This document shows, piece by piece, positions 32,227 to 40,333 of a DNA stretch of 40,439 nucleotides (the stretch's first letter is position 1; the number at the start of each line of letters is the position of its first letter). Both the position numbers and the translations under genes were made by a program. The stretch lies in contig JANXRL010000091.1 of NCBI GenBank assembly GCA_025352985.1, forward strand, positions 1 to 40,439, given 5' to 3'. This stretch comes from Verrucomicrobiota bacterium. GTDB lineage: Bacteria; Verrucomicrobiota; Verrucomicrobiia; Opitutales; Opitutaceae. Under the pieces are notes generated by a model that saw nothing but the letters and a program-made list of their open reading frames with translations, was not told the origin of the DNA and searched no databases.

Positions 32227-33344
32227 GCGATCTTACGGAAACACAGGCGTTTCTCGTTTTGAATGCGCTGCCGAACATCGGCCCCATCACGCTCAACCGC
32301 TTGTTGGAGGAACTCGGCGGCGATCCATGCGCGGTGCTGACGACGGACCCCAGGCGGTTGTCGGAGGTCAAGGGCGTGGGGCCGGTCATCAGCGGGACGC
32401 TCGCCCACTGGCGCGAACATTTTGACCTCGCGCGCGAGGAGGAACGCATGGCGCAGGCCCACACCACGTTCATCACGATGCGTGATCCGGCCTATCCGAA
32501 ATTGCTCCGGGAGATCGATAGCCCGCCTATCGGACTTTACCGGAAAGGGACGTATGATTTTGCCAAGCCTTGCATCGCCATCGTGGGCAGCCGGAGGACG
32601 ACGCTCTATGGCCAGAGTGTCGCCAAAAAACTGGGCGCGGAGCTCGCACGGCTGGGTTTCTGCGTGGTTAGCGGGCTGGCGCGCGGCATCGACACGGCGG
32701 CGCACGAGGGCGCTCTTTCGGTGGGAGGCATGACGGCGGCCGTGCTGGGCAACGGCATCGACATCATCTACCCTCCGGAGAATCTCACGCTTTACCGGCA
32801 GGTTGAGGAGAAGGGCGCGATCGTTTCGGAATTTCCCTTCACGCGCCGGGCGGACAAGCAGTCGTTCGCGATGCGCAATCGCATCGTCGCCGGCATGAGC
32901 GAGGCGGTCGTGGTGGTGGAGAGCGACGTGAGCGGGGGCTCGATGATCACGGCGCGTTTTGCGGGCGAGCAGGGCCGGTTGATTTTTGCAGTGCCGGGGC
33001 GGATCGACCAGCCGTCGAGCGCGGGGTGTCACCAGCTCATCCGCGATGGAGCTACGCTGCTCACGAGCGTGGATGATATTTTGAGCGAGCTGAGCTACCT
33101 TGATGGTCTGCGTCCGTCGGCGATTCCTGAAAAGACTACGGGCGGGACGGCGCTGGCGGCGTCAAATCTCACGGAGGAGGAGCGGCAAGTTTATGCGTGC
33201 TTTGCAGGTGGAGCCATGGTGTCGATTGACACGGTGAGCGGGCAGACGGGGCTGCCGACGGCGCGGCTTTCGGCGACGTTGATGATGCTGGAGTTGAAGC
33301 GGCTGATCGCGAAGCGGGCGGACGGCACGTTCGAGGCGCGGTGA
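32223..33344 (+). CDS. dprA: DNA-processing protein DprA
   Basis: Binds incoming single-stranded DNA in natural transformation and loads RecA. ATG 32223 gives 373 residues. An N-terminal helix-hairpin-helix/SAM-like part (ALPNIGPITLNRLLEELGG, LSEVKGVGPVISG) precedes the Rossmann fold with CIAIVGSRRTTLYGQSVA, VVSGLARGIDTAAHEGAL, AVLGNGIDIIYPPEN, FAMRNRIVAGMSEAVVVVE and FAVPGRIDQPSSAGCHQLI. A C-terminal winged-helix domain (about residues 310-373) is present. The stop lies one base from the stop of dabA on the other strand. Confidence 0.96.
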   Translation: MSDLTETQAFLVLNALPNIGPITLNRLLEELGGDPCAVLTTDPRRLSEVKGVGPVISGTLAHWREHFDLAREEERMAQAHTTFITMRDPAYPKLLREIDSPPIGLYRKGTYDFAKPCIAIVGSRRTTLYGQSVAKKLGAELARLGFCVVSGLARGIDTAAHEGALSVGGMTAAVLGNGIDIIYPPENLTLYRQVEEKGAIVSEFPFTRRADKQSFAMRNRIVAGMSEAVVVVESDVSGGSMITARFAGEQGRLIFAVPGRIDQPSSAGCHQLIRDGATLLTSVDDILSELSYLDGLRPSAIPEKTTGGTALAASNLTEEERQVYACFAGGAMVSIDTVSGQTGLPTARLSATLMMLELKRLIAKRADGTFEAR

Positions 33345-33345
33345 C

Positions 33346-35691
33346 TCAGACGGTGCGCCAACCGTCGAGCGTGTAGCGGTGGGCTTCGTCGCCTTTGAGG
33401 GCGACCAAGTGGATCCAGCCGTGATCGAAGAGCTGGCGCACACCGGGCTGGGCGGCGAGGACGGCGTCGATGCGGTCGGGGGCGACGTCGATGTAAACGG
33501 TAAGCCGGCGTGGTTCGTGGACGAATTTTTCGCCGTCGTGAATGGATTGGAGCGGGAGGCCGACCTTGAGGTCGCCGCCGTTGCCTTCGAGCACACCGAG
33601 GCCGCCTACGACGTTGTGGAGTATCTTGTTGCCGCTGCCGTAGCGGACGGGGTCCACGCGGGAGGCGTAGTATTGGAGGTTGATCCAACTGGCGACGACC
33701 ACGGGGGCGCAGAGGATGAGGGTGAGAACTTTGTTTTCTGGGTCGGCGGAGGCGTCGTAGTCGTGGAGGAAGGTGCGGCCATCGAGCTTGAGCGCGGTGG
33801 TGCGGCTGCGGGGCGCGGCGATGAGTGCGGCGTTGTTGGCGAGGCCCCATTCGGGGCGGACTTGTGAGATGTCGGCAGCGCGTGCGCGCACGGTGGCCTC
33901 GAGGCGGGCGGTGGGCGTGGCGGCGAGGCCGAGGGAGGGGGCACGTTCGTGGCGGGCGCCCGCGCCGGCGGCGACCAGCGCGGGGCGGAGGATGCCGAGG
34001 TCAACCGTATGGGAGTCGGGAACCTTTTCGAGGTCGAAGAGCGCGACGCCGTCGGTCGCGGTGTTGTGCAGGCCCGCGACAAACACGGTGTCGGCCGGGA
34101 TCGTGATGCCTTTCGCAGCCAGAATGGTGCGCACCTGCGGGTCGTTGAAAGTCGTGACGGCGAGGCGGGCGTTCACATCGCCGGCGTGGCCGCCGCAGGC
34201 GCCGCAGTCGAGGGAGGTGGCGTAGGGGTTGTTGGCGCTTTCGCTGCCGTGGCCGCAGATGAGGACGAGGCGGGGGAAGTTTCGCGTGAAGCTCATATTG
34301 CGCAGGGCGCCCTCGGCGATGGCGGCGCGGGTTTCGGCGGTGGCAGAGACGAAGTCAGGCGCGACCCGCGAGCATGTCGGGTCGCCGGAGCGCGGGTTGC
34401 GGCCGAGGGCGGCGCCGAAGGCGAGGCCGGCGGATTCGACGAAGGAGAAGCAGGAGGCGGCGGAGTTTTGGAATGCCTTCCAGGCGCCAGCCTCGGCGCG
34501 TCCGGCCCGGACGGAGGCGGCCTCGGAGGCCGAGAGCGGCTCGTGGGTCTCGACCGGGGGCACGAGCAGGACAGGGCAGCGTGCGCCGGGAGCGGAGGAG
34601 GTGGTAGTGTGATGGGCGACGGGGAAACCGAAGAAGCCGGCGAAGCCGGTGGTGGCGATGCCGGGGTAGGCGGCTTCGAGGTGGCGGCGGAAGACTTCGG
34701 AGCGCACGTCGATGCAGAAGATGGCCTGGGCGGCGGGCCGGGTGGGAGGCATCGTGGACGGTTGCGTGGCAAGGGTGCGAGCGAGGGTGCGTTGGTAGCC
34801 GAGTTCGTAAGCGAGCTGCCAGCGGGTGAGTGCGGTGAGCAGGTGGGAGTCGGGGGTGACGGCGCGCTGGTTGCGCCAATCGGAGCGGAAGACGCCGTCG
34901 TTGCCAAAGGCGTTGAAGAGGGCGGCGTCGTAGGCGAGGCGCACGGCGAGGAGCTGGTGGAGCGCGGTGTTGTCCCGGCCCCGGAGCGAGTCCTCGCGGA
35001 CGAGGTATTGGATGTAACCGGCCCATCCTGAGATGGTGGCTAGCTGCCGATGGAGGAAGTCAACGGTCGGAATATTGGAGGGGAGGAGGAGGTGCAGGCA
35101 TTGTTCGATGCATTCATCCGCATTGTTCGGCAGGCTGGCGATAAAGGTATGGAAGCCGGCCAAGCCGAAGGCTTCTGGGTTGTGGTCGTGCAGGGAGGCT
35201 TCGCGCCAAGAGGCGAAGAGGCCGCGCGATTTCCAGGGGGAGTTCCAGGTGGTCTGGTTTTCGTCGAAGGTGATGGCGCACCACTTGGAGATTTCCTCGA
35301 CGACAAAGACGCTCCAGTGGGCGCGGGGGCGTTCTTGATCGAGGAGATCGGCGACGGTGAGAATGGGTTGGGGCGTTTCGGCCGAGGCGAGTTTAGCGAG
35401 GGCGTCTTCCAGTTGTTGCACGGACCAGGTGTCGTCCGTGACTTCGGCGATGTCTTGAGGGGAGATCGCGCCTGAACGATAGGCGGCGAGGTAGTCGGCG
35501 GGAGATTGGAGGGGGACGGCCCCGGTGGCGCGTTGGAGCAGGGCGCAGGCTTCGGGGAAAGGCCGGTCGATGAGGCCGACGAAAGGGTTGACGGCGACGA
35601 AGTGCGTGAGCGGCCAGAGCGGCGGTATGCGGCTGAGGGCGGAGGCGATGTCGGTGGTATGACCAAGCGCGCGAGTTTCGGTGATCGTCAT
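33346..35691 (-). CDS. dabA: Inorganic carbon transporter subunit DabA
   Basis: DabA is a peripheral membrane protein with a beta-carbonic-anhydrase-like zinc site; with DabB it couples CO2 hydration to ion flow and so accumulates bicarbonate. The 781 residues include the start signature PPLWPLTHFVAVNPFVGL. The proposed zinc ligands are all present: C and D in AIFCIDVRSEVFRRHLEA, H in LICGHGSES, and C fifteen residues later in ATSLDCGACGGHAGD, the spacing known from characterised DabA. It is read on - from ATG 35691 and lies 46 bases behind dabB. A long open frame on the opposite strand is a GC-rich shadow. Confidence 0.94.
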   Translation of the reverse strand: MTITETRALGHTTDIASALSRIPPLWPLTHFVAVNPFVGLIDRPFPEACALLQRATGAVPLQSPADYLAAYRSGAISPQDIAEVTDDTWSVQQLEDALAKLASAETPQPILTVADLLDQERPRAHWSVFVVEEISKWCAITFDENQTTWNSPWKSRGLFASWREASLHDHNPEAFGLAGFHTFIASLPNNADECIEQCLHLLLPSNIPTVDFLHRQLATISGWAGYIQYLVREDSLRGRDNTALHQLLAVRLAYDAALFNAFGNDGVFRSDWRNQRAVTPDSHLLTALTRWQLAYELGYQRTLARTLATQPSTMPPTRPAAQAIFCIDVRSEVFRRHLEAAYPGIATTGFAGFFGFPVAHHTTTSSAPGARCPVLLVPPVETHEPLSASEAASVRAGRAEAGAWKAFQNSAASCFSFVESAGLAFGAALGRNPRSGDPTCSRVAPDFVSATAETRAAIAEGALRNMSFTRNFPRLVLICGHGSESANNPYATSLDCGACGGHAGDVNARLAVTTFNDPQVRTILAAKGITIPADTVFVAGLHNTATDGVALFDLEKVPDSHTVDLGILRPALVAAGAGARHERAPSLGLAATPTARLEATVRARAADISQVRPEWGLANNAALIAAPRSRTTALKLDGRTFLHDYDASADPENKVLTLILCAPVVVASWINLQYYASRVDPVRYGSGNKILHNVVGGLGVLEGNGGDLKVGLPLQSIHDGEKFVHEPRRLTVYIDVAPDRIDAVLAAQPGVRQLFDHGWIHLVALKGDEAHRYTLDGWRTV

Positions 35692-35737
35692 AAAGGTGAT
35701 TTTTTAAAGAGAGGCGTTGGGTGCGATTTGGTGCGGG

Positions 35738-37279
35738 TCAAACGGTCTGGTGGCGGGGCCAGAGGACGCTGAGGAAACGGTTGGCATAGGTGCCGATGTA
35801 GAATCCATTCAGCGCGTGGACGTAGAGTCGCCGGCCTAAATCATAGTTGGCGGCACGCCAGAGAAGGGCTTGGAAGATGAACAACCCGACGAATATCGTG
35901 CCGACAAAGGCGAGAAGCAGCGGTGGAGGCGTGACCACCGGAAGATCGATGAAAAGCGTGTTGGCACCCGTGTTGAGGGCGAGGCTGGCGGCGGCGATAG
36001 CCGAGGCGGCGGCAACCCCGCGCAGCGCGGTGGGTGTGCCGACTCCGGTCGACCAAATGCGGGCGAGGCCGTAGGCGAGCGCGAGGGAGAGGATTAGGGC
36101 GAAGACTCCAAGGTGAAGAGGAATGCCGGGCGCGAGCAAGTTGAGAGCAGTTGCGTTGCCGGTGACCAGCAAGGCACCGCCGAGCACGCCGATGGTGAGC
36201 GCGGGGGTCTTCAACTTGATCGCGACGCGGGGGATCGCGCCGATGGTCGAGCCTGCGGAGAGGAAGGCGTGGGCTTTGTAGAGCGAGTGCGCGACGATGT
36301 GGAGCAGCGCGAGACCGAACGCGCCGAGTCCGCACTGGAGCATCATGAAACCCATCTGAGCGATGGTGGAGTAGGCGAGTGCGCGTTTCACGCTTGGTTG
36401 GGCGAGCATGACGATGGCGCCTAACGCGGCGGTAAACGCGCCGAGGATTGCCAAGGTGGAGAGTGCGGCGGGCGCGTTGACCAAAAGCGGCGAGAGCCGC
36501 ACCACGAGAAAACCGCCGGCGTTTATGATGCCGGCGTGCATGAAGGCGGAGACAGGAGTGGGGGTTTCCATGGTATCGGGCAGCCAACTATGAAAAGGAA
36601 ATTGGGCGGACTTGAGCGCGGCGCAGCCAACCAAGAGAAAACCGGATATTGTCAGGCCGTCGGTCTTACCGGTGGAGATGGCGGCGAAGAGGCCGTCGAG
36701 CTCCCATGTGCCGTAGGAGCGATACAGGAGGAGGGCGGCGATCAGGAGGAGCGCATCGGCGAGGCGACTCACCACAAATTTTTTGCGAGCGGAGAAAATC
36801 GCTCCAGCGCGTCCGGGATAGTGAAGGAGCAACCGGTGTAGGCAGAGACTGGTCATTATCCAAGCGCCCGCGATGATCAGCAAGTGGTTGGACAACACCA
36901 CGGTGAGCACCGAGGCGAGGGTGAGGCTCATCCACGAGAAGAAACGCGACTGGCCTGAGTCGCCTGCGAGGTAGTTGCGCGAAAAACGCAGCACGACCAT
37001 GCCCAGGAAGGACACCAGCACCACCATTACGGAGGAGATGGCGTCGAGCCGCATGGAGGGATTGAACGCGGAGTCGGTTCCGAAGGGGGTCCAGTGGACT
37101 GTGACAGGGGCGCCAGAAACGAGAATTACGGCTGCGATGACGGCAAGCAAAACGGCTGTCGCGGCGCCGGCAGACGTAAGCCAGCCCGCGAGGGCCGGCT
37201 GGCTTCCTCTGGCGATGAGACCGGTGGCGAATGGCAGAAGCGGGATGGCGATGAGCAGAAGCGGGAGAAGCGAGTGCAT
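35738..37279 (-). CDS. dabB: DabB, NuoL-like proton-conducting subunit
   Basis: Membrane partner of DabA, related to the antiporter-like subunits of complex I and Mrp. The 513 residues form about 13-14 membrane segments. Landmarks are RFSRNYLAGDSGQSRFF, the glutamate/lysine region AALKSAQFPFHSWLPDTMETPTPVSAFMHAGIINAGG in parts, and PSVKRALAYSTIAQMGFMML followed by HIVAHSLYKAHAFLSAGS, which contain the conserved proton-path lysines and histidines. Adjacent dabA downstream in the same direction makes DabB more likely than a complex I subunit, as no other nuo genes are near. Confidence 0.93.
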   Translation of the reverse strand: MHSLLPLLLIAIPLLPFATGLIARGSQPALAGWLTSAGAATAVLLAVIAAVILVSGAPVTVHWTPFGTDSAFNPSMRLDAISSVMVVLVSFLGMVVLRFSRNYLAGDSGQSRFFSWMSLTLASVLTVVLSNHLLIIAGAWIMTSLCLHRLLLHYPGRAGAIFSARKKFVVSRLADALLLIAALLLYRSYGTWELDGLFAAISTGKTDGLTISGFLLVGCAALKSAQFPFHSWLPDTMETPTPVSAFMHAGIINAGGFLVVRLSPLLVNAPAALSTLAILGAFTAALGAIVMLAQPSVKRALAYSTIAQMGFMMLQCGLGAFGLALLHIVAHSLYKAHAFLSAGSTIGAIPRVAIKLKTPALTIGVLGGALLVTGNATALNLLAPGIPLHLGVFALILSLALAYGLARIWSTGVGTPTALRGVAAASAIAAASLALNTGANTLFIDLPVVTPPPLLLAFVGTIFVGLFIFQALLWRAANYDLGRRLYVHALNGFYIGTYANRFLSVLWPRHQTV

Positions 37280-37312
37280 GACTTGCAGAATAACGGTATT
37301 CGTGGATTTAGG

Positions 37313-37336
37313 GAATTATAAGCTTTATACGAATTC
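37313..37336. promoter_or_regulatory. Imperfect palindrome between dabB and the LysR-type gene
   Basis: GAATTATAAGC and TTTATACGAATTC around a shared centre form an AT-rich near-palindrome in the 81-base divergent gap. It matches the T-N11-A layout of LysR-type operators and overlaps possible -10 hexamers (TATAAG). It could be the site from which the regulator controls dabBA and itself. This is inference from position and symmetry. Confidence 0.45.
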
Positions 37337-37360
37337 GTTAGGTTTTAGTTAATGATAATC

Positions 37361-38254
37361 ATGTTTTTGAATTACCATCATCTGCGATATTTCCGGGTCA
37401 TCGCTCGTGAGCTGAACCTGACGCGTGCGGCGGACAAGTTGAAGCTGTCCACGCCGGCGTTGAGCGTGCAATTGAAGCTGTTGGAGGAGAGCCTGGGGCA
37501 CCGTTTGTTTGTGCGGGAGAAAGCCGGTCTGACGCTGACCGAGGCGGGGCGGCTGGCGCTGGATTATGCGGATACGATCGGGCGAGCGGGTGAGGAGTTG
37601 GTCGATGTTATGCAAAACCGGAAGCGCGGGGGGCGGCAGGTGCTGCGGGTTGGGGCGGTGGCGACGTTGTCCAGAAATTTTCAGCTGGATTTCCTGAAGC
37701 CGGCGCTGCATCGCACGGATGTCGAGGTGATCATCCGGTCGGGTGCATTGCGTGATCTCTTGGTGGGGTTGCATGCTCACGAGGTGGACTTGGTGCTTTC
37801 AAACCAGGCGGCACGACGTGATGCGGAGCGTCCTTGGCACAGTCACCTGTTAGCGGACCAACCGGTGAGTCTGGTGGGTGTGCCCGCTTGGAAGAAGAAG
37901 CGGTTGAAATTTCCGGAGGATTTTCGGGATGTGCCGGTGATCCTGCCGAGCATGGAGAGCAACACGCGCGCGGCCTTTGACCGGATAACGGCGGCGGCGG
38001 GTGCGAGACCGCGTATTATGGCCGAGGTAGATGACATGGCGATGCTGCGTCTGTTGGCCCGCGAGGGAGAGGGGCTTGCACTCGTTCCATCCGTGGTAGT
38101 GCGCGATGAAATCGAAAGTGGCGTGCTGGTGGAGACCCATCGTATATCGCAGATTCGCGAGACGTTTTACGCGATCACGCCGAGTAGGCGTTTCCCAAAT
38201 CCGCTAGTGGGCGAACTGGTCGAGCGAATGGGAGGCGCGAAGAAGCCGCGATAA
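37361..38254 (+). CDS. LysR-family transcriptional regulator (NhaR-like), next to dabBA
   Basis: A 297-residue regulator from ATG 37361 (MFLNYHHLRYFRVIARELN); an ATG three codons upstream at 37352 is possible. The winged helix-turn-helix is clear: LTRAADKLKLSTPALSVQLK, LEESLGHRLFVREKAGLTLTEAG in parts. The remaining 230 residues form a periplasmic-binding-like sensor domain starting VLRVGAVATLSRNFQLDFL. NhaR is the closest named type by its YHHLRYF start. It is divergent from dabB, so it probably controls DabBA expression, maybe in response to carbon or ion state. The effector is not known. Confidence 0.92.
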   Translation: MFLNYHHLRYFRVIARELNLTRAADKLKLSTPALSVQLKLLEESLGHRLFVREKAGLTLTEAGRLALDYADTIGRAGEELVDVMQNRKRGGRQVLRVGAVATLSRNFQLDFLKPALHRTDVEVIIRSGALRDLLVGLHAHEVDLVLSNQAARRDAERPWHSHLLADQPVSLVGVPAWKKKRLKFPEDFRDVPVILPSMESNTRAAFDRITAAAGARPRIMAEVDDMAMLRLLAREGEGLALVPSVVVRDEIESGVLVETHRISQIRETFYAITPSRRFPNPLVGELVERMGGAKKPR

Positions 38255-38263
38255 AACCACCGT

Positions 38264-38605
38264 TCAACCCGGCGGCCAACTCATCTGGCGTTTGGCCAGC
38301 ATGTGAACATGAAGATGAGGAACGGTTTCACATGCGTCGGGGCCGTGGTTGATGACGAGGCGGAAGCCTCGGGCGAGGTTGAGTTTCTTTGCAACGGCGC
38401 CGGCGGTGATCAAGAGATGGCCAAGCGTGGCTTCGTCGGACGGTGAGGCATCGCCTACGCGTGGAATCACGGTCTTGGGGATGATGAGCAGATGAACGGG
38501 GGCGGCGGGCTGGATGTCGTGGATGACGATGCAGCGGTCGTCTTCGTGCTCGATGTTGGCGGAAATCTCGCGGTCGATGATGCGTTGGAAGAGAGTTTTC
38601 GACAT
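38264..38605 (-). CDS. HIT-family nucleotide hydrolase/transferase
   Basis: A 113-residue histidine triad protein (HINT/PKCI branch), start ATG 38605. It begins TLFQRIIDREISANIEHEDD, has VIHDIQPAAPVHLLIIPK and the catalytic triad HLHVHMLA near the C-terminus, with the upstream asparagine in RLVINHGPDACETV. Members hydrolyse adenosine phosphoramidates and related nucleotides. It is convergent with the LysR gene (9 bases between stops) and may follow the upstream - strand genes, although an inverted repeat lies between. Confidence 0.95.
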   Translation of the reverse strand: MSKTLFQRIIDREISANIEHEDDRCIVIHDIQPAAPVHLLIIPKTVIPRVGDASPSDEATLGHLLITAGAVAKKLNLARGFRLVINHGPDACETVPHLHVHMLAKRQMSWPPG

Positions 38606-38620
38606 GGAGATTTTCTATAC

Positions 38621-38700
38621 GGAAATCAGGAAATCAGGAATCGGAAAAATACCGGGGGCTGCATTAATTTAAATCCGTTCCGGTTTATTTCCTGATTTCC
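38621..38700. repeat. Inverted repeat with internal direct repeats
   Basis: GGAAATCAGG at 38621-38630 is the exact reverse complement of CCTGATTTCC at 38691-38700. The left arm is repeated as AAATCAGGAA (38631-38640). Inside, AAATACCGG and CCGGTTTATTT can add partial pairing. It fills the gap between the unknown gene and the HIT gene. The 15-mer TCAGGAAATCAGGAA (38626-38640) recurs in reverse complement at 29562-29576. Confidence 0.6.
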
Positions 38701-38710
38701 AGATTCAAGC

Positions 38711-39217
38711 TCAGAGAAACAACAGGCGCAGGTCGGCGCTGGGCGCGGTGCGGGCGGCGGCGAGCTCGCGGGTGTAGGCGAGGGCCTCTTCGTATTCGCG
38801 CTGGCGTCGCGGTGTCGCGCGTTTGTCGGGCGGGAGCAGGGCGGGGCGGAGATTGGTGACGAGCAGCGTGGACTCGCGATAGGGTGCGAGACGTTTGAGT
38901 CCGGTCATGAGTTCGGCGCGGGCGAAGAGCGGTGTCGCCGAGGTGAGAGTGCTGAGCGCGTCCCAGTGGAAAAAACCGTGACGCGGCTGGCCGGCGAAGA
39001 ATTTCTCTAGGAGCAGCGCGGCGGAGGCGTTGAAGGCGTCGTCGTATTTGGCTGCGAACTCGGGGTGCTCGCGGGTTTGTTCCTCCAGCTCGCCAATGCT
39101 GAAGGCGATGGCTTCCTTGATCTGTTGAGCGAGGTAGAGGTCGTGGCCGGTGACGTGCGCGAAAAGCGCGTTGATGAAGTGCAGGCGGCGAAGGTCGTCG
39201 CGGGCGGGAGCGGGCAT
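38711..39217 (-). CDS. Protein of unknown function downstream of nrdR
   Basis: A 168-residue, largely helical and charged protein; I recognise no family. It starts MPAPARDDLRRLHFINALFA, contains HDLYLAQQIKEAIAFSIGEL and KYDDAFNASAALLLEKFFAG, and ends with a basic region (DKRATPRRQREYEEALAY) and LRLLFL. No signal peptide or membrane segment is visible, so it is probably cytosolic. Its ATG shares one base with the nrdR stop (TGATG), showing translational coupling. Base composition and frame use fit a real gene. Confidence 0.78.
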   Translation of the reverse strand: MPAPARDDLRRLHFINALFAHVTGHDLYLAQQIKEAIAFSIGELEEQTREHPEFAAKYDDAFNASAALLLEKFFAGQPRHGFFHWDALSTLTSATPLFARAELMTGLKRLAPYRESTLLVTNLRPALLPPDKRATPRRQREYEEALAYTRELAAARTAPSADLRLLFL

Positions 39218-39684
39218 CAGGCGTGCGAATCGGGCTTTTTGTCGAGGGCGTTGATCTCGTGCATGAACTCCGAGACGTCGCGGAACTCTTTGTAAACGCT
39301 GGCGAAGCGGACGTAGGCGACCTCGTCAATCTTGCGCAGGCGCTGCATGACGGCGTCGCCGATAGCGTGCGAGGGGATCTCGGTGTCGTATTGGGCCTCG
39401 AGGATGTCGATGACGTCTTCGATGAGCATGCCGATCTGCTCGTTGTCCACGGGGCGCTTGTGACAGGCAGCGCGGGCGGCGCGGACGAGTTTCTCGCGGT
39501 CGAAGTCCTCGCGGCGGCCGTCGCGCTTGATCACGACGAGTCCCTCGCGCACGAGAAGCTCGGTCGTGGTGAAGCGGTTTCCGCACTCAAGGCACTCGCG
39601 GCGACGGCGGATTGAACCACCTTCCTTGCTGATGCGGGAGTCGATGACCTTGTCCTCGATGGAGGTGCATTTGGGGCAGCGCAT
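39217..39684 (-). CDS. nrdR: Transcriptional repressor NrdR
   Basis: Zinc-finger/ATP-cone repressor of ribonucleotide reductase genes. The 155 residues begin MRCPKCTSIEDKVIDSRISK, with zinc ligands C3, C6, C31 and C34 (CLECGNRF), then the ATP-cone from about residue 49 (VVIKRDGRREDFDREKLVRA) to VYKEFRDVSEF. Length and motifs are standard. The gene follows the glutaminase gene by 11 bases and is coupled to the next gene. A nrdAB or nrdJ target gene is not in the window. Confidence 0.97.
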   Translation of the reverse strand: MRCPKCTSIEDKVIDSRISKEGGSIRRRRECLECGNRFTTTELLVREGLVVIKRDGRREDFDREKLVRAARAACHKRPVDNEQIGMLIEDVIDILEAQYDTEIPSHAIGDAVMQRLRKIDEVAYVRFASVYKEFRDVSEFMHEINALDKKPDSHA

Positions 39685-39695
39685 GGGAGGTTGGA

Positions 39696-40262
39696 TTAGT
39701 TAAGCGCGAGAAAGTTCTCCAGAATTTTCATGCCGCCCTCGGTCGCGATGGATTCGGGATGAAACTGCACGCCCCAGATGGGGAGCGTCTTGTGGCGCAG
39801 GCCCATGATCTCGCCTTCCGCGGTATCGGCGGTGATCTCCAGCGAGTCGGGCAACGTGGCGCGTTCGACGAGAAGCGAATGGTAGCGGGTGGCGGCGAAG
39901 CCCTGCGGGAGGCCTTTGAACACGTCGGTATTCTTGTGGAGGATCGGCGAGGTCTTGCCGTGCATCAGGCGGTCGGCGCGCACGACGCGGCCGCCGAAAT
40001 AGTGGCCGATGGACTGGTGGCCGAGGCAGACGCCGAAGATGGGTTTCTTGCCGGCGAAAGTCTTGATCATGTCGAGCGACACGCCGGCTTCGGCGGGCGA
40101 GCAGGGGCCGGGTGAGATGAGCACGCGGTCGGGGTTGAGTGCGAGGGCCTCGGCGGGTGTGATCTCGTTGTTGCGAAAGACGCGCTGCGCCACGCCCAGT
40201 TGGCCGAAGTATTGGACCAGGTTGAAGGTGAAGGAGTCGTAATTGTCGATGACGAGCAGCAC
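39696..40262 (-). CDS. trpG: Anthranilate/aminodeoxychorismate synthase glutaminase subunit
   Basis: Class I glutamine amidotransferase supplying ammonia for anthranilate (tryptophan) or aminodeoxychorismate (folate) synthesis. From GTG 40262 it has 188 residues starting [19 protein letters not shown] after the initiator; a TTG at 40307 would add 15 non-family residues. The nucleophile is in [16 protein letters not shown], and histidine/glutamate in [15 protein letters not shown]. TrpG and PabA cannot be told apart by sequence, and the partner synthase is not in the window. Confidence 0.93.
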   Translation of the reverse strand: MLLVIDNYDSFTFNLVQYFGQLGVAQRVFRNNEITPAEALALNPDRVLISPGPCSPAEAGVSLDMIKTFAGKKPIFGVCLGHQSIGHYFGGRVVRADRLMHGKTSPILHKNTDVFKGLPQGFAATRYHSLLVERATLPDSLEITADTAEGEIMGLRHKTLPIWGVQFHPESIATEGGMKILENFLALN

Positions 40263-40333
40263 GGCGGTTTTGCGGGAGATTACCAAGCAGATTGACAGGG
40301 GGGTCAAGCGTGCGGGTAGGGTGGGGTGCGCAA

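Noticed and set aside
33949-35031. 360-codon glycine/glutamate-rich frame on + opposite dabA
   Set aside because: Low-complexity translation of the complementary strand of dabA, whose zinc-site motifs are clear.
40292-40320. Sigma-70 promoter for tgt
   Set aside because: TTGACA is present but the hexamer at the right distance (GGTAGG) is a poor -10, so it is not listed as a promoter.
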